Shown in pieces: positions 1 through 9,785 of a stretch of 64,000 nt of DNA. Each line of letters starts with the position of its first letter. Within the stretch, counting starts at the first letter, position 1. This stretch comes from Pseudaquabacterium inlustre. Lineage in GTDB: Bacteria; Pseudomonadota; Gammaproteobacteria; Burkholderiales; Burkholderiaceae_C. A model generated the notes under the pieces. The model made no database searches, had not been told where the DNA came from, and saw only the letters and a program-made list of their open reading frames with translations. Location: contig NZ_JBBUTH010000007.1 in the NCBI RefSeq assembly GCF_038066595.1, positions 496,001-560,000 of the forward strand, read 5' to 3'. A program made the position numbers and the translations under genes.

Positions 1-1
1 G

Positions 2-208
2 GCCGCCTCGGCGCCGGTGCCCAAGCGTCCGGCGCGGCTGCCCGACGAGCGCACCGACTGCGCCACCTGGCAACGCCTGTACCAGGAAAGCCTGGACTGC
101 TTCGCGCCCTACCGCACCGTGCTCGGTGGCCTCAAGGCCGAAGCCTTCACGCGCTGCAACGAGGTGGCCGAGCCGCCGCCCACGCGCTGCCGCATGCGCA
201 CGCCCTGA
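2..208 (+). CDS. 3' end of an unidentified gene (cut by window edge)
   Basis: An open frame runs from the first bases of the window to a TGA at 206-208 and encodes the last 68 or so residues of a protein. The tail is rich in Pro, Arg and Cys (four Cys in the visible part) and holds a stretch, YQESLDCFAPYRTV, that reads like a structured domain rather than random translation. It converges with the AraC gene, leaving 16 bases between the stops. I do not recognise the family. Coding status is inferred from the open frame and codon composition only. Confidence 0.45.
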   Translation, partial: AASAPVPKRPARLPDERTDCATWQRLYQESLDCFAPYRTVLGGLKAEAFTRCNEVAEPPPTRCRMRTP

Positions 209-224
209 GCGGCAGGGGCCTTCG

Positions 225-1088
225 TCAGAATCCGAGCCGCTGGCCGTCGCGCGGCGGCAGCGGGTCGATGACCCGCAGCTTGCGGCTGCCGGCGAAGATG
301 TCGCGCGGCTTCAGCCCGTACACCTGCCGGATCGAGTGGCTGAAGTGCGTGCTGTCGGGGTAGCCCGCATCCAGCGCCACATGGGCCAGATTGGTCTCGC
401 GGTTGACGTAGTGCAGCAGGCTGCGCGCGCGCTTCCAGGTGCGGAAGCTGCGGAACGGCGCACCCACCTCCTGCTTGAACAGGTGCAGGAAGCGCGAGAA
501 CGACAGCCGCGCCTGCACCGCGAACTCCTCGGCCATGGCCGGGGCGGCCGGGTCGCGCTTGATGCGTTCGAGCACGGCGGCGATGCGCGGGTCGATCTGG
601 CGCGGCGCCAGCGCGCGGCCGAACAGCAGGTGGTCGAAGTCTTCGAGCTGCAGGTCGAGGTTGCGGCCGGCCGAGGCCAGGCGGGCATGGCAGGCGCGCA
701 CATGGGCCACGAACGCGGCATCGTCCACTGCGCCGCTGGGCGCGCGCAGCAGCGGCGGCAGCTGGGCCAGATCGACGCTCTCGGGCTCGACCTTCAGCAC
801 CGCGATGTGGCGCGTGTCGCAGGCCACCTGGTGGCGCACATAGGGCTGCACCACGGCCAGCTGGGTGCGCTGCCAGGCGCCGTCCAGGCCGCCGTCGCCC
901 TGCTCGGTGCGGATCTGGATGTCGCCGTCCAGCGCCACATAGGCGACGATGCCGCCCATGGTGCGCACCGAGGGCACGCCCAGCAGGCCGACGTAGAGCA
1001 CCCGGTCCGGCGTGATCCACATCAAGCGGTCAGCGCTGGTGCAGCGGCGCGGCGCGGTGGCGGCGGCGGTGCAGGGGCTCGTCTGCAT
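225..1088 (-). CDS. AraC-family transcriptional regulator
   Basis: A 287-residue cytoplasmic DNA-binding regulator. The C-terminal third (about residues 165-270) carries the double helix-turn-helix of AraC/XylS proteins: the first helix pair lies around LSFSRFLHLFKQEVG and the second around VALDAGYPDSTHFS, followed by the conserved ending YGLKPRD. The N-terminal 150 residues would be the effector domain and show no motif that names a ligand. The ATG at 1088 is chosen because AGGAG lies nine bases upstream of it; an ATG nine codons earlier lacks such a site. It lies downstream of, and on the same strand as, the acyl-CoA dehydrogenase operon, separated by 344 bases rich in hairpins, so it is probably transcribed separately. 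Its target genes are unknown. Confidence 0.85.
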   Translation of the reverse strand: MQTSPCTAAATAPRRCTSADRLMWITPDRVLYVGLLGVPSVRTMGGIVAYVALDGDIQIRTEQGDGGLDGAWQRTQLAVVQPYVRHQVACDTRHIAVLKVEPESVDLAQLPPLLRAPSGAVDDAAFVAHVRACHARLASAGRNLDLQLEDFDHLLFGRALAPRQIDPRIAAVLERIKRDPAAPAMAEEFAVQARLSFSRFLHLFKQEVGAPFRSFRTWKRARSLLHYVNRETNLAHVALDAGYPDSTHFSHSIRQVYGLKPRDIFAGSRKLRVIDPLPPRDGQRLGF

Positions 1089-1432
1089 GGGGCTCGTCTC
1101 CTGTGGCCCGTTCAACGCGGGCGTGCTGCGAATGATCCCGGTGGCCGCCCCCGCGCGTTGCTGCGCAGGCGACAGCCACCGCCTGCGCGCAGCATAGGAA
1201 AACCCGGTGCCCCTGTTCTTGTGCGAGCTGGCTGTTCGCGCCGGGATCTTCCCGGTCAGGGTTTATCCGAAGGGCACACACCGGCCAAGCGCCGGGCCGC
1301 CAAGAGCCGGAGGCTCTTGGCCTTCGCCAGGCACAAGCCGTCCCCAGGACGCCTTGTGTCCGGGCTCAGCCCGCAAGCCCGGCCGGCCAACCCGCTTGGC
1401 GGGTGGCGCCGCGTACCCGCGGCGCCGGGTGC
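1089..1432. other. Intergenic region rich in inverted repeats
   Basis: These 344 bases separate the stop of the acyl-CoA dehydrogenase gene from the start of the AraC gene and hold no credible gene. They contain a nine-base-pair inverted repeat at 1300-1320 (CCAAGAGCC, loop GGA, GGCTCTTGG) and two adjoining stem-loops at 1390-1404 and 1405-1426. A looser pair (GCACAAG and CTTGTGT) lies between 1331 and 1360. The half near 1089-1200 must hold the AraC promoter, but no convincing -35/-10 pair is seen. Confidence 0.6.
1390..1426 (-). terminator. Paired stem-loops after the acyl-CoA dehydrogenase gene
   Basis: Two perfect stem-loops sit back to back just beyond the gene stop: ACCCGC-TTG-GCGGGT at 1390-1404 and GGCGCCGCG-TACC-CGCGGCGCC at 1405-1426. 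Read in the gene's direction there is no run of T after them, so they fit a processing or stabilising structure, or a terminator without a U-tract, rather than a textbook intrinsic terminator. Confidence 0.45.
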
Positions 1433-2677
<1,245 letters not shown>

Positions 2678-2739
2678 GGGTTCGTGGTGCAGGGGGAAGG
2701 AATGCCGCGCAGTGTGCCGCCCAGGCGGGGCGGGCACCG

Positions 2740-3771
2740 TCAACCGCGCGACTCGCCCGCCACGCCGTGGCGCCGCCCCAGCGCCGTGCTGATGACGATC
2801 TTGCCGGTGGCCCGGCGGTCGGCCAGCGTGCGCAGCGCCTGCGCCGCCTGCTCCAGCGGCAGGCGCTGGGCGATGTGCGGGCGGATGCTGCCGTCCTTCA
2901 GCCAGCCCAGCAGTTCGGCCGTGAGCTCGGCGGAACGGGCGGGCTGCTTGGCATTGAAGGCACCGTAGAACACGCCGACGATGGCGCAGCCCTTCAGCAG
3001 CGCCAGATTCAGCGGCGGGCGCGGGATCTCGCCGGTGGTGAAGCCGATCACCAGGTAGCGGCCGTTCCAGGCCGTGCCGCGCAGCGCGGCCTCGGTGTAG
3101 GCGCCGCCCACGGGGTCGTAGACCACGTCGACGCCCACATCGCCGGTCAGGCGCTTCAAGCCGGCGCGCAGGTCTTCGGTGGCGTAGTTGATGGTCTCGT
3201 CGGCGCCCATCTGGCGGCACACGGCCAGCTTCTCGTCGCTGGAGGCCGCGGCGATCACGCGCGCGCCCATGCGCTTGCCCAGCTCGATGGCCGACAGGCC
3301 CGTGCCGCCGGCCGCACCCAGCACCAACAGCGTTTCACCGGGTTGCAGATGCGCACGCTCACGCAGCGCGTAATGCGTGGTGCCGTAGGTCACCAGCAGC
3401 GAGGCCGCGGCATCCATCGCAATGCCCTCGGGCAGCGGCGTCAGCTTGCCCGCATCCACCACCACCTGTTCGGCAAAGCCACCCCAGCCGCAGGCGGCGA
3501 TCACGCGGTCGCCGGCCTTGAACGCCGTGACGCCATCGCCCACTGCATCCACCGTGCCGGCCACCTCGCCACCGGGCGAGAAGGGCAGCGGCGGCTTGAA
3601 CTGGTACTTGTTTTCGATGATCAGCGTGTCGGGGAAGTTGGCCGACGCGGCATGCACCGCCACGCGCACCTGGCCGGGGCCGGGCTGAGGCATGGGCACG
3701 TCCTGCACCACCAGGCTTTCGGGCGGGCCGTATTGCTGGCAGAGCACGGCCTTCATCGTTGTGGTCGTCAT
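2740..3771 (-). CDS. NADPH:quinone oxidoreductase family protein (MDR, zinc-free type)
   Basis: A 343-residue medium-chain dehydrogenase/reductase of the quinone-oxidoreductase/crotonyl-CoA-reductase-like branch. The N-terminal GroES-like domain ends near residue 120 (GDRVIAACGWGGFAEQ). A Rossmann NADPH site follows at LVLGAAGGTGLSAIELG (about residue 150) and a C-terminal half ends in ATGKIVIS. The zinc-ligand cysteines of alcohol dehydrogenases are not apparent. Its start overlaps the stop of the upstream acyl-CoA dehydrogenase by four bases (ATGA), so the two are translationally coupled. Position between two acyl-CoA dehydrogenases suggests reduction of an enoyl-CoA or another unsaturated intermediate of the same pathway; this is inference. 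Confidence 0.88.
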   Translation of the reverse strand: MTTTTMKAVLCQQYGPPESLVVQDVPMPQPGPGQVRVAVHAASANFPDTLIIENKYQFKPPLPFSPGGEVAGTVDAVGDGVTAFKAGDRVIAACGWGGFAEQVVVDAGKLTPLPEGIAMDAAASLLVTYGTTHYALRERAHLQPGETLLVLGAAGGTGLSAIELGKRMGARVIAAASSDEKLAVCRQMGADETINYATEDLRAGLKRLTGDVGVDVVYDPVGGAYTEAALRGTAWNGRYLVIGFTTGEIPRPPLNLALLKGCAIVGVFYGAFNAKQPARSAELTAELLGWLKDGSIRPHIAQRLPLEQAAQALRTLADRRATGKIVISTALGRRHGVAGESRG

Positions 3772-4997
3772 GCGAATTCCTTGAGAAGTTGTTTGCCCAG
3801 TGCGGCCAGGTGCACCTGGTCGGGCCCGTCGCCGATGCGGATGAAGCGGGCATAGACGTAGGCCTCGGCCAGAAAGGTGTCCTGCGACACGCCGGCCGCG
3901 CCGTGGATCTGGATCGCGCGGTCGATCACCGTGGCCGCCATCTGCGGCACCACGATCTTGGCCGCGGCGATGAGGTCGCGCGCGGCCTTGTTGCCCTCGC
4001 GGTCCATCTTGTCGGCAGCGGCCAGCGTGAGCAGCCGCGCCTGCGTGATCTCGCAGTGCGAGCGGGCGATGTCTTCTCGCACCGAGCCCATCTCGCCCAG
4101 CGGCTTGCCGAAGGCGATGCGGCTGTTGGCGCGCTGGCACATCAGCTCCAGCGCCCGCTGGGCGCAGCCGATCAGGCGCATGCAATGGTGGATGCGGCCG
4201 GGGCCCAAGCGGCCCTGCGCGACCTCGAAGCCACGCCCTTCGCCCAGCAGCAGGTTGGCCGCCGGCACCCGTACGTTATCGAACACGATCTCAGGGTGGC
4301 CGCCCGGCGCATGGTCATAGCCGAAGGCCTGCATGTCGCGCACGATGGTCACGCCCGGCGTGTCGCGCGGCACCAGGATCATCGACTGCTGGCGGTGGCG
4401 GTCGGGGTGATCGGGCGCGGTCTTGCCCATCACGATCAGCAGTTGGCAGGCCGCGTTCATCGCGCCCGAGCTGTACCACTTGCGCCCGTGGATGACGTAG
4501 TGGTCGCCATCGCGCGTGATGCTGCACTGGATGTTGGTGGCGTCACTCGAGGCCACCGCCGGCTCGGTCATCGAGAAGGCCGAGCGGATCTCGCCGTCCA
4601 GCAGCGGCTGCAGCCAGCGTGCCTGCTGCTCCGGCGTGCCGTACAGCGACAGCACCTCCATGTTGCCGGTGTCGGGTGCCGAGCAGTTGAAGACCTCGCT
4701 GGCCCACTCCACCCGGCCCATGGCCTCGGCCAGCGGCGCGTATTCCAGGTTGGTCAGCCCCGCGCCGTGCGAACCCGGCAAGAACAGGTTCCACAGCCCC
4801 AGCGCCCGGGCCTTGGCCTTCAGCTCGGCCAGCAGCGGCGGGGCGTGGCCGGGAGCGGCCTCGCGCAACTGCTGGCGAAAGCGCGCCTCGACGGGCAGCA
4901 CCTCGGCCGCCATGAAGGCCTGCACCTGGGCCAGCAAGGCCTGGGCGCGCGGGCTGGGCGCCGAGAGCGCCCCATGCGTTGCAGTTGCCGATCCCAT
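3768..4997 (-). CDS. Acyl-CoA dehydrogenase, ACAD10/11-like (paralogue)
   Basis: A 409-residue acyl-CoA dehydrogenase and first gene of the operon. It shares long identical blocks with the enzyme at 1433-2677, for example MTEPAVASSDATNI, GEGRGFE-AQGRLGPGRIHHCMRLIG and the Asp-containing loop IGDGPDQVH where classical family members have a catalytic Glu. Start choice is uncertain: the ATG at 4997 is used, and another ATG lies 15 codons upstream at 5042 with no better ribosome site. The two dehydrogenases look like an old duplication with the quinone oxidoreductase gene between them, so they may act on different substrates in one pathway or form a mixed complex. Confidence 0.9.
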   Translation of the reverse strand: MGSATATHGALSAPSPRAQALLAQVQAFMAAEVLPVEARFRQQLREAAPGHAPPLLAELKAKARALGLWNLFLPGSHGAGLTNLEYAPLAEAMGRVEWASEVFNCSAPDTGNMEVLSLYGTPEQQARWLQPLLDGEIRSAFSMTEPAVASSDATNIQCSITRDGDHYVIHGRKWYSSGAMNAACQLLIVMGKTAPDHPDRHRQQSMILVPRDTPGVTIVRDMQAFGYDHAPGGHPEIVFDNVRVPAANLLLGEGRGFEVAQGRLGPGRIHHCMRLIGCAQRALELMCQRANSRIAFGKPLGEMGSVREDIARSHCEITQARLLTLAAADKMDREGNKAARDLIAAAKIVVPQMAATVIDRAIQIHGAAGVSQDTFLAEAYVYARFIRIGDGPDQVHLAALGKQLLKEFA

Positions 4998-5166
4998 CGC
5001 GCAGCCCCGTCCCGTGCCCAGGCAACGGCCGGGCTTGCGCAACCCACTCTAGCCAGCGGCCACCAGGCTGGCTTGTGGAAAGTGGCTGGACAAATTCCAA
5101 TTCAATGGATTGGTGCTCCAGTATGATGGATTCAATGTTCAGCCGGCCCTGCCGCCGCCAGCCACC
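4998..5166. promoter_or_regulatory. Divergent promoter region with ATTCAATG direct repeats
   Basis: This is the space between the acyl-CoA dehydrogenase operon (leftward) and the acetyltransferase gene (rightward). It is distinctly A+T-richer than its surroundings around 5085-5140. The octamer ATTCAATG occurs at 5100-5107 and again at 5130-5137, exactly 30 bases apart, or about three helical turns, which suits a dimeric regulator or repeated promoter elements. No unambiguous -35/-10 pair can be named. Confidence 0.4.
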
Positions 5167-5712
5167 ATGACCCAGCCCACCCTCGTCGACTGCACCCACG
5201 AACGCCATGCCCAGGCGATCCTGGACATCTTCAACGACGCCATCGTCACCTCCACCGCGCTGTACGACTACCAGCCGCGCAGCCTGGAGAGCATGACACC
5301 GTGGTTCGAGACCAAGCGCCGCGGCCATCCGGCGCTGGGTGCGTTTCCGGTGCTGGGGTTGGAAGACGCACAGGGCACGCTGATGGCCTTTGCCAGCTAC
5401 GGCACCTTCCGCGCGTTTCCGGCCTACAAGTACACCGTCGAGCACTCGGTCTACGTGCACAAGGACCATCGCGGCCAAGGGCTCGGCCGCCAGCTGATGC
5501 AGCAGCTGATCGCCATCGCCCGCCGCAACGGCGTGCACGCCCTGATCGGCGGCATCGACGCGTCGAATGCCGGCAGCATCGCCCTGCACGAAGGCCTGGG
5601 CTTCCGCCATGCCGGCACGCTGCCGCAGGTGGGTTTCAAGTTCGGCCGCTGGCTCGACCTGGCCTTTTACCAGCTGCTGCTGGAGACGCCGGCGCAGCCG
5701 GTGGATGGCTGA
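5167..5712 (+). CDS. GNAT acetyltransferase, phosphinothricin/MnaT-like
   Basis: A 181-residue cytoplasmic N-acetyltransferase. Acetyl-CoA-binding motif A is HRGQGLGRQLM at residues 101-111, preceded by the beta strand EHSVYV. The downstream GGIDASNAGSIALHEGLGF is characteristic of the phosphinothricin-acetyltransferase/MnaT branch, which N-acetylates phosphinothricin, methionine sulfone or sulfoximine and similar amino acids. The start ATG at 5167 matches the family N-terminus; an in-frame ATG at 5110 would add a non-homologous-looking stretch. It stands alone between a divergent dehydrogenase operon and a convergent lipase gene 13 bases away. Actual substrate is not determined by sequence. 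Confidence 0.88.
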   Translation: MTQPTLVDCTHERHAQAILDIFNDAIVTSTALYDYQPRSLESMTPWFETKRRGHPALGAFPVLGLEDAQGTLMAFASYGTFRAFPAYKYTVEHSVYVHKDHRGQGLGRQLMQQLIAIARRNGVHALIGGIDASNAGSIALHEGLGFRHAGTLPQVGFKFGRWLDLAFYQLLLETPAQPVDG

Positions 5713-5725
5713 CGCGCCGGTTCGG

Positions 5726-6739
5726 TCAACGCCCGCCCAGGAACTCCACCGCCGCGGCCCAGGTCTGCGGCGAGTTGAAGATGCCGATGTGCGCGGTCTT
5801 CAGCACCGGGTCGTACACGCCCTGGCCGGTCAGGCCGATCTCGCGCGCGCCCTTGAGGCTGGCGCTCTTCGAAAAGTCGGTCGGCTGGCCATAGCTGTCC
5901 TGCGCCGGCACCGGGGCGATGTAGCCGTCCTGCACCGGCATGTAGACGAAGCTCGCGTCGGTGTTGCGGATCACCAGCGTGCGCGGGTGGCTGGGGATCT
6001 CGCGGGCCTCGCGCTCGCCGCGATCACGCCCCTCGCCCACGCCGTTCAGGCGCTTCAGGAAGGGCGTGTTCGGCGAGCCCAGTTCCTGGCACACCTCGCT
6101 CGCGGGTGTGAAGCCTCCGGCCGCCGGAGCCTGGAAGTAGTTGGCTGCGTCCGGGCTGCAGTTGATGATGCCGTGGTTGGGCCCGTCCACCGCCACGAAG
6201 CGGCGCACCTGGCCGTACGCGTCGTCCTGGCGCATCCACTCGCGCGCCAGCGTCACGCCCAGGCTGTGGGCCACGATGTCCACCTTCTTGGCGCCGGTGT
6301 AGGCCAGCACCGCGGCCACGAAGCGGCGCAGGTCGGGCACGTTGGCCTGGTTGCTGTGCGCGATGCGCGAGCGGTTCGTCTGGTCAGCCGCCAGGTTGCA
6401 CTGGTCGCCCTGGTAGCCCAGCGCCCACAGCTCGCTGGTCGACCAGCCGTTGTCGGCCAGGTACTGGGCAAAGGCCTGGGCATTGCCGAACAGCGCGCAG
6501 CCCTTGATCGGGTACGGCGTGTCGTTGTTGCCGTGCAGAAAGATCACCGGCGTGCGCTGCACCGTGCCGGCCGCGCCGAAGCCGATAACCGGCTTGGCCA
6601 GCGACGCGTCCTCGATCACCGGAAAGTTGCTGGGGAAGCTGGTGCCCACAGTGCCACCGGCCTGCGCGGTGAAGCCGGCGCCGAGCATGGCCACGGCCAG
6701 GGTGCCCAGGCACAAGGCCTTCTTGCTGCTCTCGATCAT
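5726..6739 (-). CDS. Secreted alpha/beta hydrolase, PhaZ7/lipase class 2-like
   Basis: A 337-residue exported hydrolase. A signal peptide covers residues 1-27 (cleavage after TAQA). Residues 64-71 (PVIFLHGN) form the oxyanion strand, and VDIVAHSLGV at 153-162 holds the nucleophile Ser159 in an AHSLG box. A late His (TAHIGIF) is the likely triad His. The layout, including the AHS-x-G box and the HGN start, resembles the amorphous-PHB depolymerase PhaZ7 of Paucimonas lemoignei and class 2 lipases; I recall this resemblance and have not aligned it. AGGAGA lies six to eight bases before the ATG. It is the last gene of a run containing a true PHB depolymerase and a Liv-type importer, which supports a polyester or lipid ester substrate outside the cell. 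Confidence 0.75.
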   Translation of the reverse strand: MIESSKKALCLGTLAVAMLGAGFTAQAGGTVGTSFPSNFPVIEDASLAKPVIGFGAAGTVQRTPVIFLHGNNDTPYPIKGCALFGNAQAFAQYLADNGWSTSELWALGYQGDQCNLAADQTNRSRIAHSNQANVPDLRRFVAAVLAYTGAKKVDIVAHSLGVTLAREWMRQDDAYGQVRRFVAVDGPNHGIINCSPDAANYFQAPAAGGFTPASEVCQELGSPNTPFLKRLNGVGEGRDRGEREAREIPSHPRTLVIRNTDASFVYMPVQDGYIAPVPAQDSYGQPTDFSKSASLKGAREIGLTGQGVYDPVLKTAHIGIFNSPQTWAAAVEFLGGR

Positions 6740-6810
6740 CCTCGTCTCCTGATTTCGAAAGTCGCGATGGGGCAAAGCGGGTGCCGCGGCCCCGCCCGGT
6801 CGCGCAAGGG

Positions 6811-7650
6811 TCAAGCCGCGGCGAAGAAGCGTTCCACCAGCGCGTACTGCTCGGGCGTGTTCAGCGCCGGCGCGTGGCCGCAGTCGGGCAGGTTCACCAC
6901 CACGGCGCGCGGGCCGCGGTTGCGCATGGCCTCGGCCACGTCGGGCAGCAGCAGGTCGCTGTCCTGCCCGCGCAGCACCAGCACCGGGATCTCCAGACTG
7001 TCCCAGGCCGGCCACTGGTCGTAGTCGTTCGGGTGGGCGATGAACTGGCGCACCATGGCGGGGTCGTAGTGCGGCGTCACGCGGCCATCGGGCAGGCGAC
7101 GCGTGCTGGTCTCGGCCATGCGGCGCCACTGCGCATCGCTCAACCAGCCGTAGGGCTTGTACACCGTGCGCAGGTACTGCTCCAGCTCGCTCACGCGCGC
7201 AAACGACGCCGGGCTGCCGGCATAGCTGCGGATGCGCTCCACCGCCGGCTGCGCCAGCTCGGGGCCGATGTCGTTCATCACCAGGCGGCGAATGCGGCCC
7301 CGCAGGCCACCCGCCGCCGCATGCAGGCCGATGGCGCCGCCCATGCTGGTGCCCAGCCACAGGCAGCTGGCGATGCCCAGCTGGTCGAGCAGGCTCACGG
7401 CCAGCTGCTCGTAGAAACCCAGGCAGTATTCGCTGTCGGGCGCCGGGCTCCATTCACTGAGGCCGCGGCCGATGGTGTCGGGGCAGATCACCCGCCAGCG
7501 CTTGCTCAGGTGCGCGGCGATGTCGTCCATGTCGCGCCCGGTGCGGGCCAGGCCGTGCCAGGCCACGATGGTGTCGGCGTGCTGCGCGCCCCATTCCATG
7601 TAGTGGATCTCGCGGCCGGCGCAGACCAGGTAGTTCGAGGTGGGTTCCAT
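6811..7650 (-). CDS. Cytoplasmic alpha/beta hydrolase
   Basis: A 279-residue alpha/beta-hydrolase with no signal peptide. The HG oxyanion motif is WHGLAR near residue 31, the nucleophile elbow LGTSMGG places Ser102, an acidic residue follows in RGQDSDLL, and the catalytic His lies in DCGHAPALN near residue 260. It lies 22 bases downstream of livM and is almost certainly in the transporter operon. A cytoplasmic esterase beside an importer and two exported esterases could split imported oligomers such as 3-hydroxybutyrate dimers. That role is inferred from position; carboxylesterases, lactonases and C-C hydrolases share this fold. Confidence 0.8.
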   Translation of the reverse strand: MEPTSNYLVCAGREIHYMEWGAQHADTIVAWHGLARTGRDMDDIAAHLSKRWRVICPDTIGRGLSEWSPAPDSEYCLGFYEQLAVSLLDQLGIASCLWLGTSMGGAIGLHAAAGGLRGRIRRLVMNDIGPELAQPAVERIRSYAGSPASFARVSELEQYLRTVYKPYGWLSDAQWRRMAETSTRRLPDGRVTPHYDPAMVRQFIAHPNDYDQWPAWDSLEIPVLVLRGQDSDLLLPDVAEAMRNRGPRAVVVNLPDCGHAPALNTPEQYALVERFFAAA

Positions 7651-7672
7651 GGTCGTTGTCGCTCCCTCGGTC

Positions 7673-8746
7673 TCAGGCCTTGAGCCGCAGCGCGGCCGCG
7701 CGCAGCTTGCCCACCACGCCGGTGGGGAAGTGGTAGACGCTCAGCACGAACAGCACGCCCAGCCACAGCAGCCAGCGGTCGGGCGAGACCAGCGCGCTGA
7801 GCACCGGCACGCCTTCCACGGCGCCCGCACCCAGCTTCAGCAGGTCCTGCAGGTAGTTCTGCGCCAGCACGAACAGCACGCTGCCCAGCACGGCGCCATA
7901 CATCGTGCCCATACCGCCGATCACCACGATCAGCAGGATGTCGAGCATGATCTCGAAGCTCAGCGTGGTGTCGGGCCCGGTGTAGCGCAGCCACAGCGCC
8001 AGCAGCGCGCCGGCCGCGGTGGCGAACAGCGCCGCCAGCACATTGCTCAGCGTGCGGAACACCACGGTGCGGAAACCGATGGCCTCGGCCCGGAAGTCGT
8101 TCTCGCGGATGGCCTGCAGCACACGGCCGAAGGGCGAGTTGACGATGCGCAGCAGCAGCAAAAACAGCAGCGCCACGGCCACGAAGATGGCGTAGTAGGC
8201 GAACAGCTTGCCGTCCACCGTCACACCCAGCAGCGGGTTCTCGAAGGGCTCAAAGCTGGGGCTGAGCACCTCGGGGTTCTTGAAGCTCAGGCCGTCCTCG
8301 CCTCCCGTCACCTCGCTCAGCTGCGAGGCCAGGGTCTGGAAGGCCGAGGCCACGGCCAGCGTGATCATCGCGTAGAAGATGGCCTTGACCCGCAGCGAGA
8401 ACAGGCCGATCACCAGCGACAGCACCAGCGAGATGCCCAGCGCCCCACCCAGGCCCAGCGCCACCGCGCCCCAGCCCGCCCCCAGCCGCGTGCTGGCAAT
8501 GGCCACGCCATAGGCACCGATGCCGAAGAACATGGTGTGCGCGAAGCTGACGATGCCGGTGTAGCCCAGCAGCAGGTCGTAGCTGGCCACCAACAGGATG
8601 AACACCAGCATCTTGGCCGCCACGCCCAGCGCCTTGCTGCCGGGGAAGGCGAAGGGCGCCACGGCCAGCGCCACGGTGATGACGATCAGCGCCAGCGCCA
8701 GCCAGCGGCTGCGCGGCAGGTCGTGCGAGAGGATTCGATTCAGCAT
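7673..8746 (-). CDS. Branched-chain-type ABC transporter permease, LivM family
   Basis: A 357-residue inner-membrane permease of the hydrophobic-amino-acid-uptake family. The chain begins with several hydrophobic spans (WLALALIVITVALAVAPF) and contains the LivM landmarks GYTGIVSFAHTMFFGIGAYG near residue 75 and the EAA-like loop with GRVLQAIREND. A long soluble insert (about residues 140-180) follows the fourth span, as is usual for LivM. It lies ten bases after livH. It would form the heterodimeric channel with LivH for the substrate bound by the LivK protein at 12909-14108. Confidence 0.92.
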   Translation of the reverse strand: MLNRILSHDLPRSRWLALALIVITVALAVAPFAFPGSKALGVAAKMLVFILLVASYDLLLGYTGIVSFAHTMFFGIGAYGVAIASTRLGAGWGAVALGLGGALGISLVLSLVIGLFSLRVKAIFYAMITLAVASAFQTLASQLSEVTGGEDGLSFKNPEVLSPSFEPFENPLLGVTVDGKLFAYYAIFVAVALLFLLLLRIVNSPFGRVLQAIRENDFRAEAIGFRTVVFRTLSNVLAALFATAAGALLALWLRYTGPDTTLSFEIMLDILLIVVIGGMGTMYGAVLGSVLFVLAQNYLQDLLKLGAGAVEGVPVLSALVSPDRWLLWLGVLFVLSVYHFPTGVVGKLRAAALRLKA

Positions 8747-8756
8747 GACCGGGCGC

Positions 8757-9785
8757 TCAACGGTTCGTCACGGGATACAGGCCCTGCGGCCGCCACAGCA
8801 GGATGGCCACCATCAACCCGATGTTCGAGAACAGCGCCACCTTGGGCGCCAGGAAGCCGGTGTAGTTAGCCATCAGCCCCACCAGCAGCGCACCGACGAA
8901 GCAGCCCAGCGTGCTGCCCAGGCCGCCGATGATGATGACGATGAAGGTCAGCGTGTTGACCTGCGCGCCGATCTGCGGCGTCACGTTCTGCTGATACAGG
9001 CCCCACAGCACGCCGCCCAGGCCGGCCAGGCCCGAACCGGCCACGAACACGCCGACGAACAGGCGCTTGATGCGGTAGCCCAGGCTTTCCACCATCTCGC
9101 GGTCCTGCACGCCGGCGCGGATCAGCAGGCCCACCTTGGTGCGGTTGAGCGTGAATACCATGGCCGCGAACACCGCCATGCCGATCAGCGAGGCCAGCAC
9201 GCGGTACTTCTCGACTGCCGCATCCCCCAGGTACCACGCGCCGCGCAGCACCTCGGGCAGCGGCAGCGCGATCTGCAGCGGGCCCCAGATCACCTTGATG
9301 ATCTCCTCGCCGACGATCATGCCGCCCATCGTGATCAATATCTGCTTCAGGTGCAGGCCGTACACCGGCCGCACGATCACGCGCTCGAAGGCCCAGCCGA
9401 TGGCGCCGGCCACGGCCATGGCCACCAGCATCGCCGCGAAGATGCTGACGATCTGGTTCAGGCCCGAATCACCCGCCCAGCCGGCCATGCCGCCCACCAC
9501 GCTGGTGGCCACGAAGGCACCCAACGCGATGAACACGCCGTGGCCGAAGTTCAGCACGTCCATCAGGCCGAACACCAGCGTCAGACCCGAGGCGATGACG
9601 AAGATGATCAGGCCCATGGCCAGGCCGGCCACGGTCAGCGTGACCCAGGTGCTGCCGCTGCCCACGGCCGGCAGGCCGATGGCCATCAAGGCCAGCAGCA
9701 GGACAATCGGCTTCCAGTCGAAGCTGGCCTTCGGGATGGCCGCGGCGGCGGCGGCCGGCGCGGCAGTGGCGGTGGCGGCGCTCAT
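8757..9785 (-). CDS. Branched-chain-type ABC transporter permease, LivH family
   Basis: A 342-residue inner-membrane permease. After a low-complexity Ala-rich start, hydrophobic spans alternate through the chain. The LivH signature GLMDVLNFGHGVFIALGAF lies near residue 85, and the loop DREMVESLGYRIKRLFVGVF is the contact site for the ATPases. The start ATG overlaps the livF stop by four bases (ATGA). LivH and LivM together form the membrane core; the neighbouring depolymerase and hydrolase genes make an amino-acid substrate less certain than the family name implies. Confidence 0.92.
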   Translation of the reverse strand: MSAATATAAPAAAAAAIPKASFDWKPIVLLLALMAIGLPAVGSGSTWVTLTVAGLAMGLIIFVIASGLTLVFGLMDVLNFGHGVFIALGAFVATSVVGGMAGWAGDSGLNQIVSIFAAMLVAMAVAGAIGWAFERVIVRPVYGLHLKQILITMGGMIVGEEIIKVIWGPLQIALPLPEVLRGAWYLGDAAVEKYRVLASLIGMAVFAAMVFTLNRTKVGLLIRAGVQDREMVESLGYRIKRLFVGVFVAGSGLAGLGGVLWGLYQQNVTPQIGAQVNTLTFIVIIIGGLGSTLGCFVGALLVGLMANYTGFLAPKVALFSNIGLMVAILLWRPQGLYPVTNR

